From Flavobacteriales bacterium (GTDB lineage: Bacteria; Bacteroidota; Bacteroidia; Flavobacteriales_G; Salibacteraceae), in the NCBI GenBank assembly GCA_018609045.1, contig JABAYK010000173.1:4471-50899 (forward strand): a DNA stretch of 46,429 bases, given 5' to 3'. A program made the position numbers and the translations under genes. This document shows positions 34,185 through 43,020 of the stretch, piece after piece (position 1 is the stretch's first letter; every line of letters begins with the position of its first letter). Below the pieces are notes generated by a model, which worked only from the letters and a program-made list of their open reading frames with translations, was not told the DNA's origin and did no database searches.

Positions 34185-34212
34185 CAAAAATAATTAACAA
34201 ACAATTAGCCAA
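34185..34212 (-). promoter_or_regulatory. promoter for trxA
   Basis: On the minus strand: TTG (34212-34210), 17 bases, TATTTTTG (34192-34185). It fits the Bacteroidota consensus and lies 33 bases before the trxA start. Confidence 0.6.
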
Positions 34213-34233
34213 TGTATAAAACATGACACATTG

Positions 34234-37200
34234 TTAGTTCAAATCAAACTCCAAATAATGTCTTTTGTTCAATTCTTCAATTAAATTATTTGAAAGGTTT
34301 ACTCCTTTTGACTTTGAGTACAATTCTGCTTTAAGGTTTTCTTCCACATCAACAATAGAAAATCTAACTCTGCAAGTACCTTCTTCAATTTTTAAAAGGT
34401 TTTCTATATCCTCAATTTTATCTTCGGTTAAATTTGGAAGCCTAAATTTAATGGTTAGTTTTTTGGCCATTTTTTCTCTTATTTCTGTAAGCAACTCCAA
34501 ACTAACTATTTTAAACTCTAGGTCTGTATTGCCTTTCCAAGGCTTTTCTTGAATTCTACCTTTAACAAACAACATAAAATCTTTGCCAATGTAACGTCTG
34601 AATTTTATGTAATCTTCCCCAAAAAGCAAACACTCGTAAGAACTAACATAATCTTCTAAAATAAACCTACCGTAGGGTTTACCTGTTTTTGTGGTTAAAT
34701 CAATTTGGGCAGAAGTAATAATGGCAGCTGTTGTAAACTCTCGGTTTTTGTTGGCTTCCATATCTTCCAAATATCCCAAGTTTCCATTGGTAAAATTGTC
34801 TATTTCTAGTCTGTAATCGTCAAGCGGATGGCCTGTAATGAATATCCCAACAACTTCTTTTTCTTTTTTTAGTTTTTGGATGGTTCCCCACTCTTCGCAA
34901 ATTGGCAAGGCAGGCTCAGGAATAGAAACTGCTGATGCTTCTCCAAATAAAGAAACCTGAGAGCTATTCTCACTTTCTTGATGTTTAGCGCCAAACTTTA
35001 TGGCTTTTTCTAAAAATGTGGTTCCCCCTTCATCATGAAAAAACATTGCCCTATGAGTTCCTGTAAAAGAATCATACCCTCCTGCCAAAGCCAAAGCTTC
35101 TAAGGTCTTTTTGTTTGATGCTCTTAAATCGATTCTTTTGGTTAAATCAAAAATTGATTTGTAAGGCCCTGCTTCTTCTCTTTGTTTAACAATTGCATCT
35201 ACAGCATTTTCGCCAACTCCTTTAATAGCGCCTAACCCAAACCTAATTTGGCCCTCTTGGTTAACGGTAAATTTCAATACAGATTCGTTTACATCTGGCC
35301 CTAAAACTTTTATGCCCATGCGTTTACATTCTTCCATAAAAAACGATACTTTTTTAATATCGTTCATGTTGTTGGTAAGCACCGAAGCCATGTATTCAGC
35401 AGGATAATTGGCTTTTAAATAGGCTGTTTGAAAGGCAACTACAGAATATGCCGCCGAGTGAGATTTGTTAAATCCATACTCAGCAAACTTGATCATTACA
35501 TCAAAAATTTCATCTGACTTTTCGGCAGGAATGTCATGATGCTTTAAGGCTCCTTCTTTGAAAACTTGACGCTGCTGTTGCATCACATCCATTTTCTTTT
35601 TACCCATGGCTCGCCTCAATAAATCGGCTTCACCTAAAGAGTAACCTGCCAAAACCTGAGCGGTTTGCATAATTTGCTCTTGGTAAACCATAATTCCGTA
35701 AGTATCTTTCAATACTGGAATAAGCAATTCGTGTGGATAAACTACCTCTTCTTGCCCATGTTTTCTTTTGATAAATGTATCGATGAACTGCATTGGGCCG
35801 GGACGATACAGGGCATTCATGGCAATTAAGTCTTCAATATTGGTAGGCTTTAATTGCTTGAGATTTTTTTGCATTCCACCAGATTCAAACTGGAAAGTTC
35901 CATTGGTTTCGCCCTTTTGGTAAAGATGAAAAGTTTTTTCATCGCCGAGCGGAATTTCATCTGGATCAATCTTTACAACATGTTTTAACTCGATTAGCGC
36001 AATTGCATCTTTAATAATGGTTAAGGTTTTTAATCCCAAGAAGTCCATTTTTAGCATGCCCGCATCTTCAATTACCTTATTGTCATATTGGGTAATGAGT
36101 AAATCTGAATCTTTAGAAGTACTTACAGGAATAAACTTGGTCATATCATCAGGAGTGATGATAATTCCGCAAGCATGAGTACCCGTATTTCTTATGGATC
36201 CTTCGAGAATTTCAGCTTCTTTTAGAATGTTGGTTGCAGGCGTATTTCCATTGTAAATTTCGCGAAGTTGCTTCACGCCATCCATATGGTCTTGTCTGAA
36301 CTTATCTTTCAGTTCTTTTTCTTCACTCCTGAAAATATCTGGAAGTTTAGAAAAATCAGGAATTAGCTTTGCAATTCTATCGGCCTCTGATAATGGCAAT
36401 TCCATAACCCTTGCAACATCTCTTATGGCACTTTTGGCTGCCATAGAGCCATAGGTAATAATTTGAGCTACTTGATTATAGCCATATTTTTTCAAAACAA
36501 AGTCAATTACCTTAACTCTGCCCTCATCATCAAAATCAATATCGATATCAGGCATACTTACCCTTTCAGGATTTAGGAATCGCTCAAAGAGTAAGTTGTA
36601 TTTTATGGGGTCTATGTTGGTAATTCCTATACTAAATGCTACTGCCGAGCCTGCAGCAGATCCACGTCCTGGGCCAACTGAAACGCCCATTTTTCGAGCT
36701 TCAGAAGTAAAATCTTGCACAATTAAAAAGTATCCAGGAAAACCCATTTCCTTAACGATTTTCAATTCGTGGTTTAGCCTATCTTCAACTTCTGGCGTAA
36801 TTTCTTTGTAACGTTTTTTGGCTCCCTCAAAGGTTAAGTGTTTAAGGTAATCATCTTCTGTGGCAAATTCTTTTGGGATATCAAATTCAGGCAAAAGAAT
36901 ATCTCTTTTTAAATCGTATCGCTCAAATTTGGCAATGAGTTTTTCAATATTTTCAATAGCTTCAGGTAAATCTGTAAAAAGCTTTCGCATTTCATCCTGA
37001 CTCTTAAAGTAAAACTCGTGGTTCGGGAATCCGTACCTTTTTCCTCGACCTCGACCTATTTCGGTAGATTTATGTTCTCCATCTTTAACACACAATAAAA
37101 TATCGTGGGCTTCGGCGTTTTCTTTTTCTAGGTAGTAAACATTATTTGTGGCAATATAAGGCACATTGTATTTCTGGCTAAACTTTAACAAGGTTTCGTT

Positions 37201-38502
37201 TACCCTGAGTTCTTCTTCTAGGCCATGTCTTTGAAGTTCTATGTATAAATTTTCTCCAAAAACTTCTAAATACCATTCAAAAGCTTCTTCGGCTTGAGCT
37301 TCACCAACATTAAGAATCAACCAAGGTACTTCAGCATCTAATCCTCCCGTAAGGCAAACTAAATTCTCGGTATATTTTGGCAGCACTTCTTTATCGATAC
37401 GAGGAAAACCTGCATACAATCCTTCAATATAGCCAATAGAAGAAAGCTTGGTTAAATTGTGATAACCTGCCTTATTTTTTGCCAAAAGCGGAAGTGAAAA
37501 TCTTCTATCGGGATTATCTTTTGTAAACTTTTGAACTGTGCGGTCTTTTGCTAAGAAAAGCTCGCAACCCACAATGGGTAAAATATCGTTCTGTAAGGCC
37601 TGACTTACAAAGTTAAAGGCGTTAAACATGTTGCCTGAATCTGTAATTGAAACAGCCTTCATGTTATCATTTACCGCCTTTTTTATAAGCGATTTTATTT
37701 CGACAGTACTTTGAAGCACCGAATATTGAGAGTGGACATGTAAATGAGCAAAAGCAGCTGTGGTGGTAGGCTTTACAGACTCATCAATTTCAATTGTGAT
37801 GTCTGCTTCTTGCTTCTTTTTTGGAGTAACTTGCTGTTTTACCTCAACCTCAGCAGGTGCTATTGGGTTGGGATTTACTTTTCGAAATTCTTCGATAAAA
37901 TTCTGAGGTTTTCCGTATAAGTCAGGTGTAATTACATTTAGCCGAACCAACTCAAAAAAGCTTCGCGTAGTTGCAACTACATCTGCAGTAGCGTTATGGG
38001 CTTCATCAAAGTTTTCTTTAAACAATTTAAAATGTAACTCGGCAAGTTTTGGCCACTTGAAACCACCTCCAAAACCACCGGGTATGGCACAATAATTTGT
38101 ACTTGTAAGTTGGGTATCTAAAGTTGGCATTTTAACCGCCGGCGATTCTATTTCTTTCCGTAAATACTCGCAACCAACTATAGGAATATCAAACGCTATG
38201 TTATGCCCTACAAGGTATTTTGACTTTTTTATGGCTTCGTTAAAAATATCGAGAACCTTGGCCAAATCATGACCTTCATCAATGGCTTTTTGGGTAGAAA
38301 TACCGTGAACCTTCTCTGCCGAATAGGGTATATCATAACCTTCAGGTTTGATGATATAATCTTGGGCATCAATTAATTTTCCGAATTCATCGTGCAACTG
38401 CCAAGCAATTTGCACCATACGCGGCCAATTGTCGAAATCTGTTAAAGGAGCTTTTTTGTTTCGCGGAAAACCAGTGGTTTCGGTATCAAATATTAAAAAC
38501 AT
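34234..38502 (-). CDS. dnaE: DNA polymerase III alpha subunit with fused N-terminal DEDDh exonuclease
   Basis: The 1422-residue replicative polymerase. Residues 1-190 are a DnaQ-like proofreading domain: FDTETTG (Asp6, Glu8), HNIAFD (Asp105) and HNATAD (His169, Asp174), a complete DEDDh set. After a low-complexity linker (about 205-248) the PHP domain begins with HLHVHS (253-258). The Pol3 catalytic core follows: PGRGSAAGSAV (611-621) and PDIDIDF (651-657) with the two metal-binding aspartates Asp652 and Asp654. Tandem HhH and OB-fold regions occupy the last third. Standard DnaE is about 1160-1180 residues, so the extra length is the exonuclease. Covalent proofreading may replace a separate epsilon subunit. 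Confidence 0.94.
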   Translation of the reverse strand: MFLIFDTETTGFPRNKKAPLTDFDNWPRMVQIAWQLHDEFGKLIDAQDYIIKPEGYDIPYSAEKVHGISTQKAIDEGHDLAKVLDIFNEAIKKSKYLVGHNIAFDIPIVGCEYLRKEIESPAVKMPTLDTQLTSTNYCAIPGGFGGGFKWPKLAELHFKLFKENFDEAHNATADVVATTRSFFELVRLNVITPDLYGKPQNFIEEFRKVNPNPIAPAEVEVKQQVTPKKKQEADITIEIDESVKPTTTAAFAHLHVHSQYSVLQSTVEIKSLIKKAVNDNMKAVSITDSGNMFNAFNFVSQALQNDILPIVGCELFLAKDRTVQKFTKDNPDRRFSLPLLAKNKAGYHNLTKLSSIGYIEGLYAGFPRIDKEVLPKYTENLVCLTGGLDAEVPWLILNVGEAQAEEAFEWYLEVFGENLYIELQRHGLEEELRVNETLLKFSQKYNVPYIATNNVYYLEKENAEAHDILLCVKDGEHKSTEIGRGRGKRYGFPNHEFYFKSQDEMRKLFTDLPEAIENIEKLIAKFERYDLKRDILLPEFDIPKEFATEDDYLKHLTFEGAKKRYKEITPEVEDRLNHELKIVKEMGFPGYFLIVQDFTSEARKMGVSVGPGRGSAAGSAVAFSIGITNIDPIKYNLLFERFLNPERVSMPDIDIDFDDEGRVKVIDFVLKKYGYNQVAQIITYGSMAAKSAIRDVARVMELPLSEADRIAKLIPDFSKLPDIFRSEEKELKDKFRQDHMDGVKQLREIYNGNTPATNILKEAEILEGSIRNTGTHACGIIITPDDMTKFIPVSTSKDSDLLITQYDNKVIEDAGMLKMDFLGLKTLTIIKDAIALIELKHVVKIDPDEIPLGDEKTFHLYQKGETNGTFQFESGGMQKNLKQLKPTNIEDLIAMNALYRPGPMQFIDTFIKRKHGQEEVVYPHELLIPVLKDTYGIMVYQEQIMQTAQVLAGYSLGEADLLRRAMGKKKMDVMQQQRQVFKEGALKHHDIPAEKSDEIFDVMIKFAEYGFNKSHSAAYSVVAFQTAYLKANYPAEYMASVLTNNMNDIKKVSFFMEECKRMGIKVLGPDVNESVLKFTVNQEGQIRFGLGAIKGVGENAVDAIVKQREEAGPYKSIFDLTKRIDLRASNKKTLEALALAGGYDSFTGTHRAMFFHDEGGTTFLEKAIKFGAKHQESENSSQVSLFGEASAVSIPEPALPICEEWGTIQKLKKEKEVVGIFITGHPLDDYRLEIDNFTNGNLGYLEDMEANKNREFTTAAIITSAQIDLTTKTGKPYGRFILEDYVSSYECLLFGEDYIKFRRYIGKDFMLFVKGRIQEKPWKGNTDLEFKIVSLELLTEIREKMAKKLTIKFRLPNLTEDKIEDIENLLKIEEGTCRVRFSIVDVEENLKAELYSKSKGVNLSNNLIEELNKRHYLEFDLN

Positions 38503-38610
38503 CTACTATAAACGCTTGATTTTAAAAAAGTTAGAATTTTGTTTTGGTAACCCTCTAAATTAATAGGATTATCAATATATTTGGGCCGTGTTGATAAGTT
38601 ATCATAAAAA

Positions 38611-38955
38611 ACTCGTCATGCTTGGTTTAACACTCAGCTAAAAAATCTGGCTAAGTTGTTTCCAAAAGATTATGAAATAGTTAAAACTAGAGAAAGAAAA
38701 GGAAAACCTGTAAAAATTTATAAAGACATAAAAAAAAGAACTCATTTCCACTTTTCTGATTTAGTTAGCACCCATATAATGAGAAAAACCGCAATTACAA
38801 CTATGCTAAGTTTGGGAATGCAAGAAGACTTAGTTAGAAAAATTTTAGGCCATGCTCCAAATAATAAAGAATTTTTTAGATATGTTGAATATTCGCAAAG
38901 ATTAATTGATGAGTCAACAGATTTAGTTTTTGAGAAAATAAAAAGTTTCTCCTAA
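38611..38955 (+). pseudogene. C-terminal remnant of a tyrosine recombinase (integrase)
   Basis: About 114 codons remain, open from an in-frame stop at 38605-38607 and lacking a credible start (the first usable codon is TTG 38656). They carry the second half of the catalytic domain: HIMRKTAITTMLSLGM (the HxxR box), ILGHA (third box histidine) and EFFRYVEYSQ with the tyrosine region. The N-terminal arm and core-binding domain and the first catalytic arginine are missing. The closest general type is the Bacteroidota phage/transposon integrase. It marks a lost mobile element or island between dnaE and ychF. A short palindrome TGATAAGTTATCA lies just upstream (about 38591-38603). Confidence 0.75.
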
Positions 38956-39013
38956 CCCCCCAAAAAAATGAATTATTTTAATATATTAGCTTCATAACAT
39001 GTTGATTATCAAT

Positions 39014-39532
39014 TTAAATAATTATCCATTCGGGATGATAATCTGAGTAGCTGGAAACTATCGGTTTTATGGATTCGTTTTTATTCAATTTAAATGAAGA
39101 CATTGAAATTGCATCTTTTGATGTTGATGCATCTTTATTTGTTACAGTAAATTTAAAATTATTTGTGGAATTTGAAAATATAGTAACTTCAAATACAGGA
39201 GTATTTTCAATATTAAAATCTCCTTCGTAAATAATATTACTTGTAATGGCATCTTCAACTTTTAAGGTTATTTCTCGTGATGAGTTAGATTCGGTATTAT
39301 CAAAATCGAAATAACAAGTGTAGGTTTCGTCTGCTAAAATTGTTAATGAGGTTGTATTTTCTATACTTTCATTTTGCGAAATACTTGTAACATCTGCCCC
39401 ATTTGTACCCGCTGAGGTTATTGTGCCGCTTGACCCTGTGCTAAAGCTCCAAGGACCTACAATTGAAGGAGTGGGTGAGTGTCTTTTCGAACCTCTTTTG
39501 CAAAAAGAGTGAGAAATCTGTTTAGTACGCAA
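39014..39532 (-). pseudogene. orphan fragment of a beta-rich (carbohydrate-binding-like) protein
   Basis: A 172-codon frame starting at TTG 39532 with no signal peptide. The first 25 codons look like non-coding sequence (a hairpin CTCTTTT/AAAAGAG lies at about 39493-39510). From about residue 26 a jelly-roll-like pattern appears: GPWSFSTGSSGTITSAG, LADETYTCYFDFDN, TLKVEDAITSNIIYEGDF and TVTNKDASTSKDAISMSSFKLN. This resembles CBM_4_9-type binding modules or T9SS cargo. It is most likely a piece of a larger secreted protein stranded beside the integrase remnant. It could instead be a small live gene. Confidence 0.4.
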
Positions 39533-39663
39533 GCTATTTTTCTAAATGGAAATTTCTTATTTTAAGAATTGTTTTTTTAGATAAAGATTCTATCGCTTTT
39601 TCTGCGAAAAATATGGGAATGACTTTTACCTAAAAAGTTCTTGTTTTCTAGAAGAAAAAATCT

Positions 39664-40761
39664 TTAAACATTAAACCTAAAGTGCATTACATCACCATCT
39701 TGAACGATATATTCTTTGCCTTCAACGTGAAGTTTGCCTGCTTCTTTACATGCATTTTCAGAACCTAATGCAACGTAATCGTCATACTTAATTACCTCTG
39801 CCCTAATAAATCCTTTTTCGAAATCGGTATGAATTACACCTGCTGCTTGAGGAGCAGTAAAGCCTTGCTCAATGGTCCAAGCGCGAACTTCTTTAACCCC
39901 TGCGGTAAAATAAGTTTGTAGTTTTAGTAGTCTAAAAGCACTTCTAATTAATTTGTTAACGCCTGGCTCTTCTAAACCCATTTCATCTAAAAACAGTTTT
40001 CTGTCTTCGTAACTATCCATTGCGGCAATATCTGCTTCAATAGCAGCAGAAATGTACAATACTTCAGCATCTTCATCTTTAACAGCCTCTTCTACCCTTT
40101 TGGTATAATCATTTCCGGTTAAAACCGAAGCTTCATCAACATTACACATGTACAAAACAGGCTTGTCTGTTAACAAAAATAAATCTGCAATGTGTTCTCT
40201 TTCAGAGTCTTCCACATCACAACTTCTTGCCGATTTACCAGCTTCTAAATGCGCTTTGTATTTTGTTAAAGCACCAAAAGCTTTTATGGCTTCTTTGTCG
40301 CCTGTAGCTTTTGCTCTTTTTATTTTTTCAAGCTTTTTATCAACCGCTTCTAAATCTTTTATTTGAAGTTCCATGTCGATAACTTCTTTGTCTCTAACAG
40401 GATTTACGCTTCCATCAACATGCACCACGTTGCCGTCATCAAAACATCTAACCACATGAATTATGGCATCGGTTTCTCTAATGTTGGCCAAAAATTGGTT
40501 TCCCAATCCTTCGCCTTTGCTAGCTCCTTTTACCAAACCGGCAATATCAACTATTTCTACAGTGGCTGGTAAAACTCTTTCAGGCTTCACCAAAGATTCA
40601 AGTTTTTCTAACCTTGGGTCGGGCACATTAATTACTCCCAAATTAGGTTCAATGGTGCAAAAAGGGTAATTTGCTGCTTGTGCTTTTGCGTTGCTTAAGC
40701 AATTAAATAAGGTTGATTTTCCTACGTTTGGCAAGCCAACAATTCCACATTTTAAAGCCAT
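39664..40761 (-). CDS. ychF: redox-regulated ATPase YchF (Obg-like GTPase family)
   Basis: A 365-residue cytoplasmic P-loop protein linked to ribosome function and oxidative-stress response. Walker A is GLPNVGKST (9-17), the G3 motif is DIAGLVKGAS, and the helical coiled-coil arm spans about 125-200. The C-terminal TGS domain (about 280-363) includes AWTIEQGFTAPQAAGVIHTDFEKGFIRAEV. The G4 position carries a variant (MCNVDEAS) rather than NKxD, which is the known reason the family prefers ATP. A single gene; a -7 box TACTTTTG lies at 40785-40792 on the minus strand. Confidence 0.96.
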   Translation of the reverse strand: MALKCGIVGLPNVGKSTLFNCLSNAKAQAANYPFCTIEPNLGVINVPDPRLEKLESLVKPERVLPATVEIVDIAGLVKGASKGEGLGNQFLANIRETDAIIHVVRCFDDGNVVHVDGSVNPVRDKEVIDMELQIKDLEAVDKKLEKIKRAKATGDKEAIKAFGALTKYKAHLEAGKSARSCDVEDSEREHIADLFLLTDKPVLYMCNVDEASVLTGNDYTKRVEEAVKDEDAEVLYISAAIEADIAAMDSYEDRKLFLDEMGLEEPGVNKLIRSAFRLLKLQTYFTAGVKEVRAWTIEQGFTAPQAAGVIHTDFEKGFIRAEVIKYDDYVALGSENACKEAGKLHVEGKEYIVQDGDVMHFRFNV

Positions 40762-40784
40762 GATTTTTAATTTTTTATGGGCGG

Positions 40785-40792
40785 CAAAAGTA
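40785..40792 (-). promoter_or_regulatory. -7 promoter box for ychF
   Basis: On the minus strand TACTTTTG, a perfect TAnnTTTG, 24 bases before the ychF start. No TTG is seen at the usual distance. Confidence 0.45.
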
Positions 40793-40867
40793 GCTTATAC
40801 TCTTAAACCTTGTATATGTTTTTTCGGCAAAATAATTTCAAAGTTTTACGTTTAAGAAGTTGTGATT

Positions 40868-42022
40868 ATGAAATATCTTAAAACTTTGTTTTTGCTTGTT
40901 TTGATTGTGGGTTGTTCTAAATCAAAAGATCAACCTCTCTCAAATTTTATCACTACTTGCGGATACGGAAATGCTTCATCTCAATATTACGGCTGTGTTA
41001 TGGATAATTCCATTGTAATTACTGGCTCAATTACAAATTCAAACAAAGATGTTTTGTTAGCCACTTACAGCCTTACAGGAGAAAAAACCGATGAAATAAG
41101 TATTGATTTAGGATTTGATGAAACTGGAATAATGTTAAAAGAAGTTTCCCATAATTTTAGGGCCATTATTGGAAACCAAGAAAAAGGAAATTTAAATACT
41201 GATGGCTTTTTGCTCATTGTTGATACCAAAGGCAACGTACTTTCTAAAACCTTTTTTGGGGGCGAAAAACTCGATAGAGTTTCTGATTTTGTAGAAATTG
41301 CCGAAAACCATTTTTTAATTATTGGTGAGACAAATAGTTATAGCTCCATAAACAAGCAAATTTTATTGGTTGAGGTAGATTTAAAAAACAATGCAGTAGA
41401 AACCAAGAATCTAAATATCTCCTCAAATCCTGATACTTCAATTGAAGGAGGAACAAGCATCGTAATGAATAATGCAGGCGAAGTATTTGTATTTGGCTAC
41501 ACACAAAGTACTATTACAGGCGATAGAGACTTCACTTTTGGAAAATTGAATGCAAACCTAAATTTTGATTTCGATACTGTTTTCAATTTTAATGATTACC
41601 AAGAAGGTCAAAAAATGATATTGATGCCAAACGGAAATTTCTGTTTAGCGGGTCATTCTGCAGAAACAGATATTCTGCACAACATATTGGTAATGGAAAT
41701 AGATGTAACCGGGAAAATAATTTGGAAAAATGAATATGGCGGAGGGTTACACGAAGGCGCCGAAGATTTAATTTTAAGCAACAACGGAAATTTACTCATT
41801 GCAGCTCGCTCAAATAGCTATGGCAAAAACATTCAAAAAGCCGTACTAATTGAAACAACCTCAAAGGGCAAACAATTACAATTAAATGTGTTTGATAATT
41901 ATCCTGATATCTGGATAAACAATATTCTAGAAACCGATTTAAATACCTTTATGGTTGGCAAAGCCAAAACTATTTCTAACGGAAACGATGACCTAATTTT
42001 AATCAACTCTTCTAATTTTTAG
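40868..42022 (+). CDS. lipoprotein with beta-propeller-like repeats, function unknown
   Basis: A lipoprotein of about 384 residues. ATG 40868 is preferred over GTG 40862 because it gives a compact lipoprotein signal MKYLKTLFLLVLIVGC with Cys16. The rest is repetitive, with strands ending in motifs such as DGFLLIVDTKGNVLSKTFFGGEKLDRVSD, ENHFLIIGETNSY, GEVFVFGYTQS and KIIWKNEYGGGLHEGAEDLI. These are the SBBP/delta-60-like propeller repeats common in Bacteroidota envelope proteins. No catalytic residues are visible. It lies between ychF (divergent) and the transketolase operon. Confidence 0.75.
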   Translation: MKYLKTLFLLVLIVGCSKSKDQPLSNFITTCGYGNASSQYYGCVMDNSIVITGSITNSNKDVLLATYSLTGEKTDEISIDLGFDETGIMLKEVSHNFRAIIGNQEKGNLNTDGFLLIVDTKGNVLSKTFFGGEKLDRVSDFVEIAENHFLIIGETNSYSSINKQILLVEVDLKNNAVETKNLNISSNPDTSIEGGTSIVMNNAGEVFVFGYTQSTITGDRDFTFGKLNANLNFDFDTVFNFNDYQEGQKMILMPNGNFCLAGHSAETDILHNILVMEIDVTGKIIWKNEYGGGLHEGAEDLILSNNGNLLIAARSNSYGKNIQKAVLIETTSKGKQLQLNVFDNYPDIWINNILETDLNTFMVGKAKTISNGNDDLILINSSNF

Positions 42023-42093
42023 AATTACTAGAAAAGTTATTGCCATTTAAGGGCTATTTATCAACATCCCTTTTCAACCCCTTTTCAAAATTC

Positions 42094-42101
42094 TACTTTC
42101 G
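42094..42101 (+). promoter_or_regulatory. promoter candidate for the transketolase-VWA-sigma operon
   Basis: TACTTTCG, one mismatch from TAnnTTTG, 30 bases before the ATG. TTT stands 19 bases upstream at the -33 position. Confidence 0.45.
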
Positions 42102-42131
42102 TAAAAAGTTTCAAAACCTTCCTTTAAGCTC

Positions 42132-42977
42132 ATGGCAAACATTACACAGCTAGAAAAAACAGCATCGCAAGTTAGAAGAGATATCGTAAGAATGGTTCAC
42201 GCAGTTCAGTCAGGTCACCCTGGAGGTTCTTTGGGTTGTGCCGATTTTTTTATTGCTCTCTATTTTGAAGTTATGAATCATAACTCTTCCAATTTTAACA
42301 TGGATGGAAATGGTGAAGATTTATTCTTTCTATCCAATGGTCATATTTCGCCAGTTTGGTATTCTACTTTAGCCCATAGCGGATATTTTGATAAGTCTGA
42401 ATTAGCAACTTTCAGAAAATTAAACAGCCGTTTACAAGGTCATCCGGCAACGGAAGAAGGCTTGCCAGGAATTAGAATGGCATCAGGCTCTTTGGGTCAA
42501 GGTTTATCAGTTGCTGCAGGTGCAGCCTTAACCAAAAAACTAAATGGGGATAAATCTTTGGTTTATACGCTTCATGGCGATGGCGAATTGCAAGAAGGCC
42601 AAATATGGGAAGCTGCAATTTATGCTGCCCATAAAAAAATAGACAATCTAATTTCTACGATAGATTTTAACAACCGTCAAATTGATGGTGATGTTTCTGA
42701 TGTAATGTCGTTAGGTAATTTACGTCAGAAATGGGAAGCATTTGGCTGGGAGGTTTTAGAGATGGATGGCCACAACATGCAAAATATTGTTGACACCATG
42801 AGCTTGGCAAAATCGAAAACTAGACAAGGAAAACCAATTATGATTTTGATGAAAACTGAAATGGGCCAAGGGGTTGATTTTATGATGGGTTCTCACAAAT
42901 GGCATGGCATTCCTCCAAGCGATGAGCAATTGGCAAATGCTTTAGGACAATTAGAGGAAACTTTAGGAGACTACTAA
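42132..42977 (+). CDS. transketolase, N-terminal (thiamine-binding) subunit
   Basis: The 281-residue N half of a split transketolase, which transfers two-carbon units in the non-oxidative pentose phosphate pathway. It binds the thiamine pyrophosphate diphosphate and magnesium. The signature HGDGELQEGQIWEA...IDFNN (about 148-180) is intact, and HPGGSLGCAD (about 28-37), SNGHISP and MASGSLGQGLS are the typical substrate and cofactor motifs. It needs the C-terminal subunit (44402-45355), which is encoded two genes later with an exported VWA protein between them. Confidence 0.93.
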   Translation: MANITQLEKTASQVRRDIVRMVHAVQSGHPGGSLGCADFFIALYFEVMNHNSSNFNMDGNGEDLFFLSNGHISPVWYSTLAHSGYFDKSELATFRKLNSRLQGHPATEEGLPGIRMASGSLGQGLSVAAGAALTKKLNGDKSLVYTLHGDGELQEGQIWEAAIYAAHKKIDNLISTIDFNNRQIDGDVSDVMSLGNLRQKWEAFGWEVLEMDGHNMQNIVDTMSLAKSKTRQGKPIMILMKTEMGQGVDFMMGSHKWHGIPPSDEQLANALGQLEETLGDY

Positions 42978-43020
42978 ACAGTTGGCAGGAATTTTGGGTA
43001 ATTGCCACAAAACCATAATC

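Noticed and set aside
34265..34552. Plus-strand frame inside the dnaE tail
   Set aside because: It is a shadow of the dnaE coding frame; the dnaE domain match covers the whole stretch.
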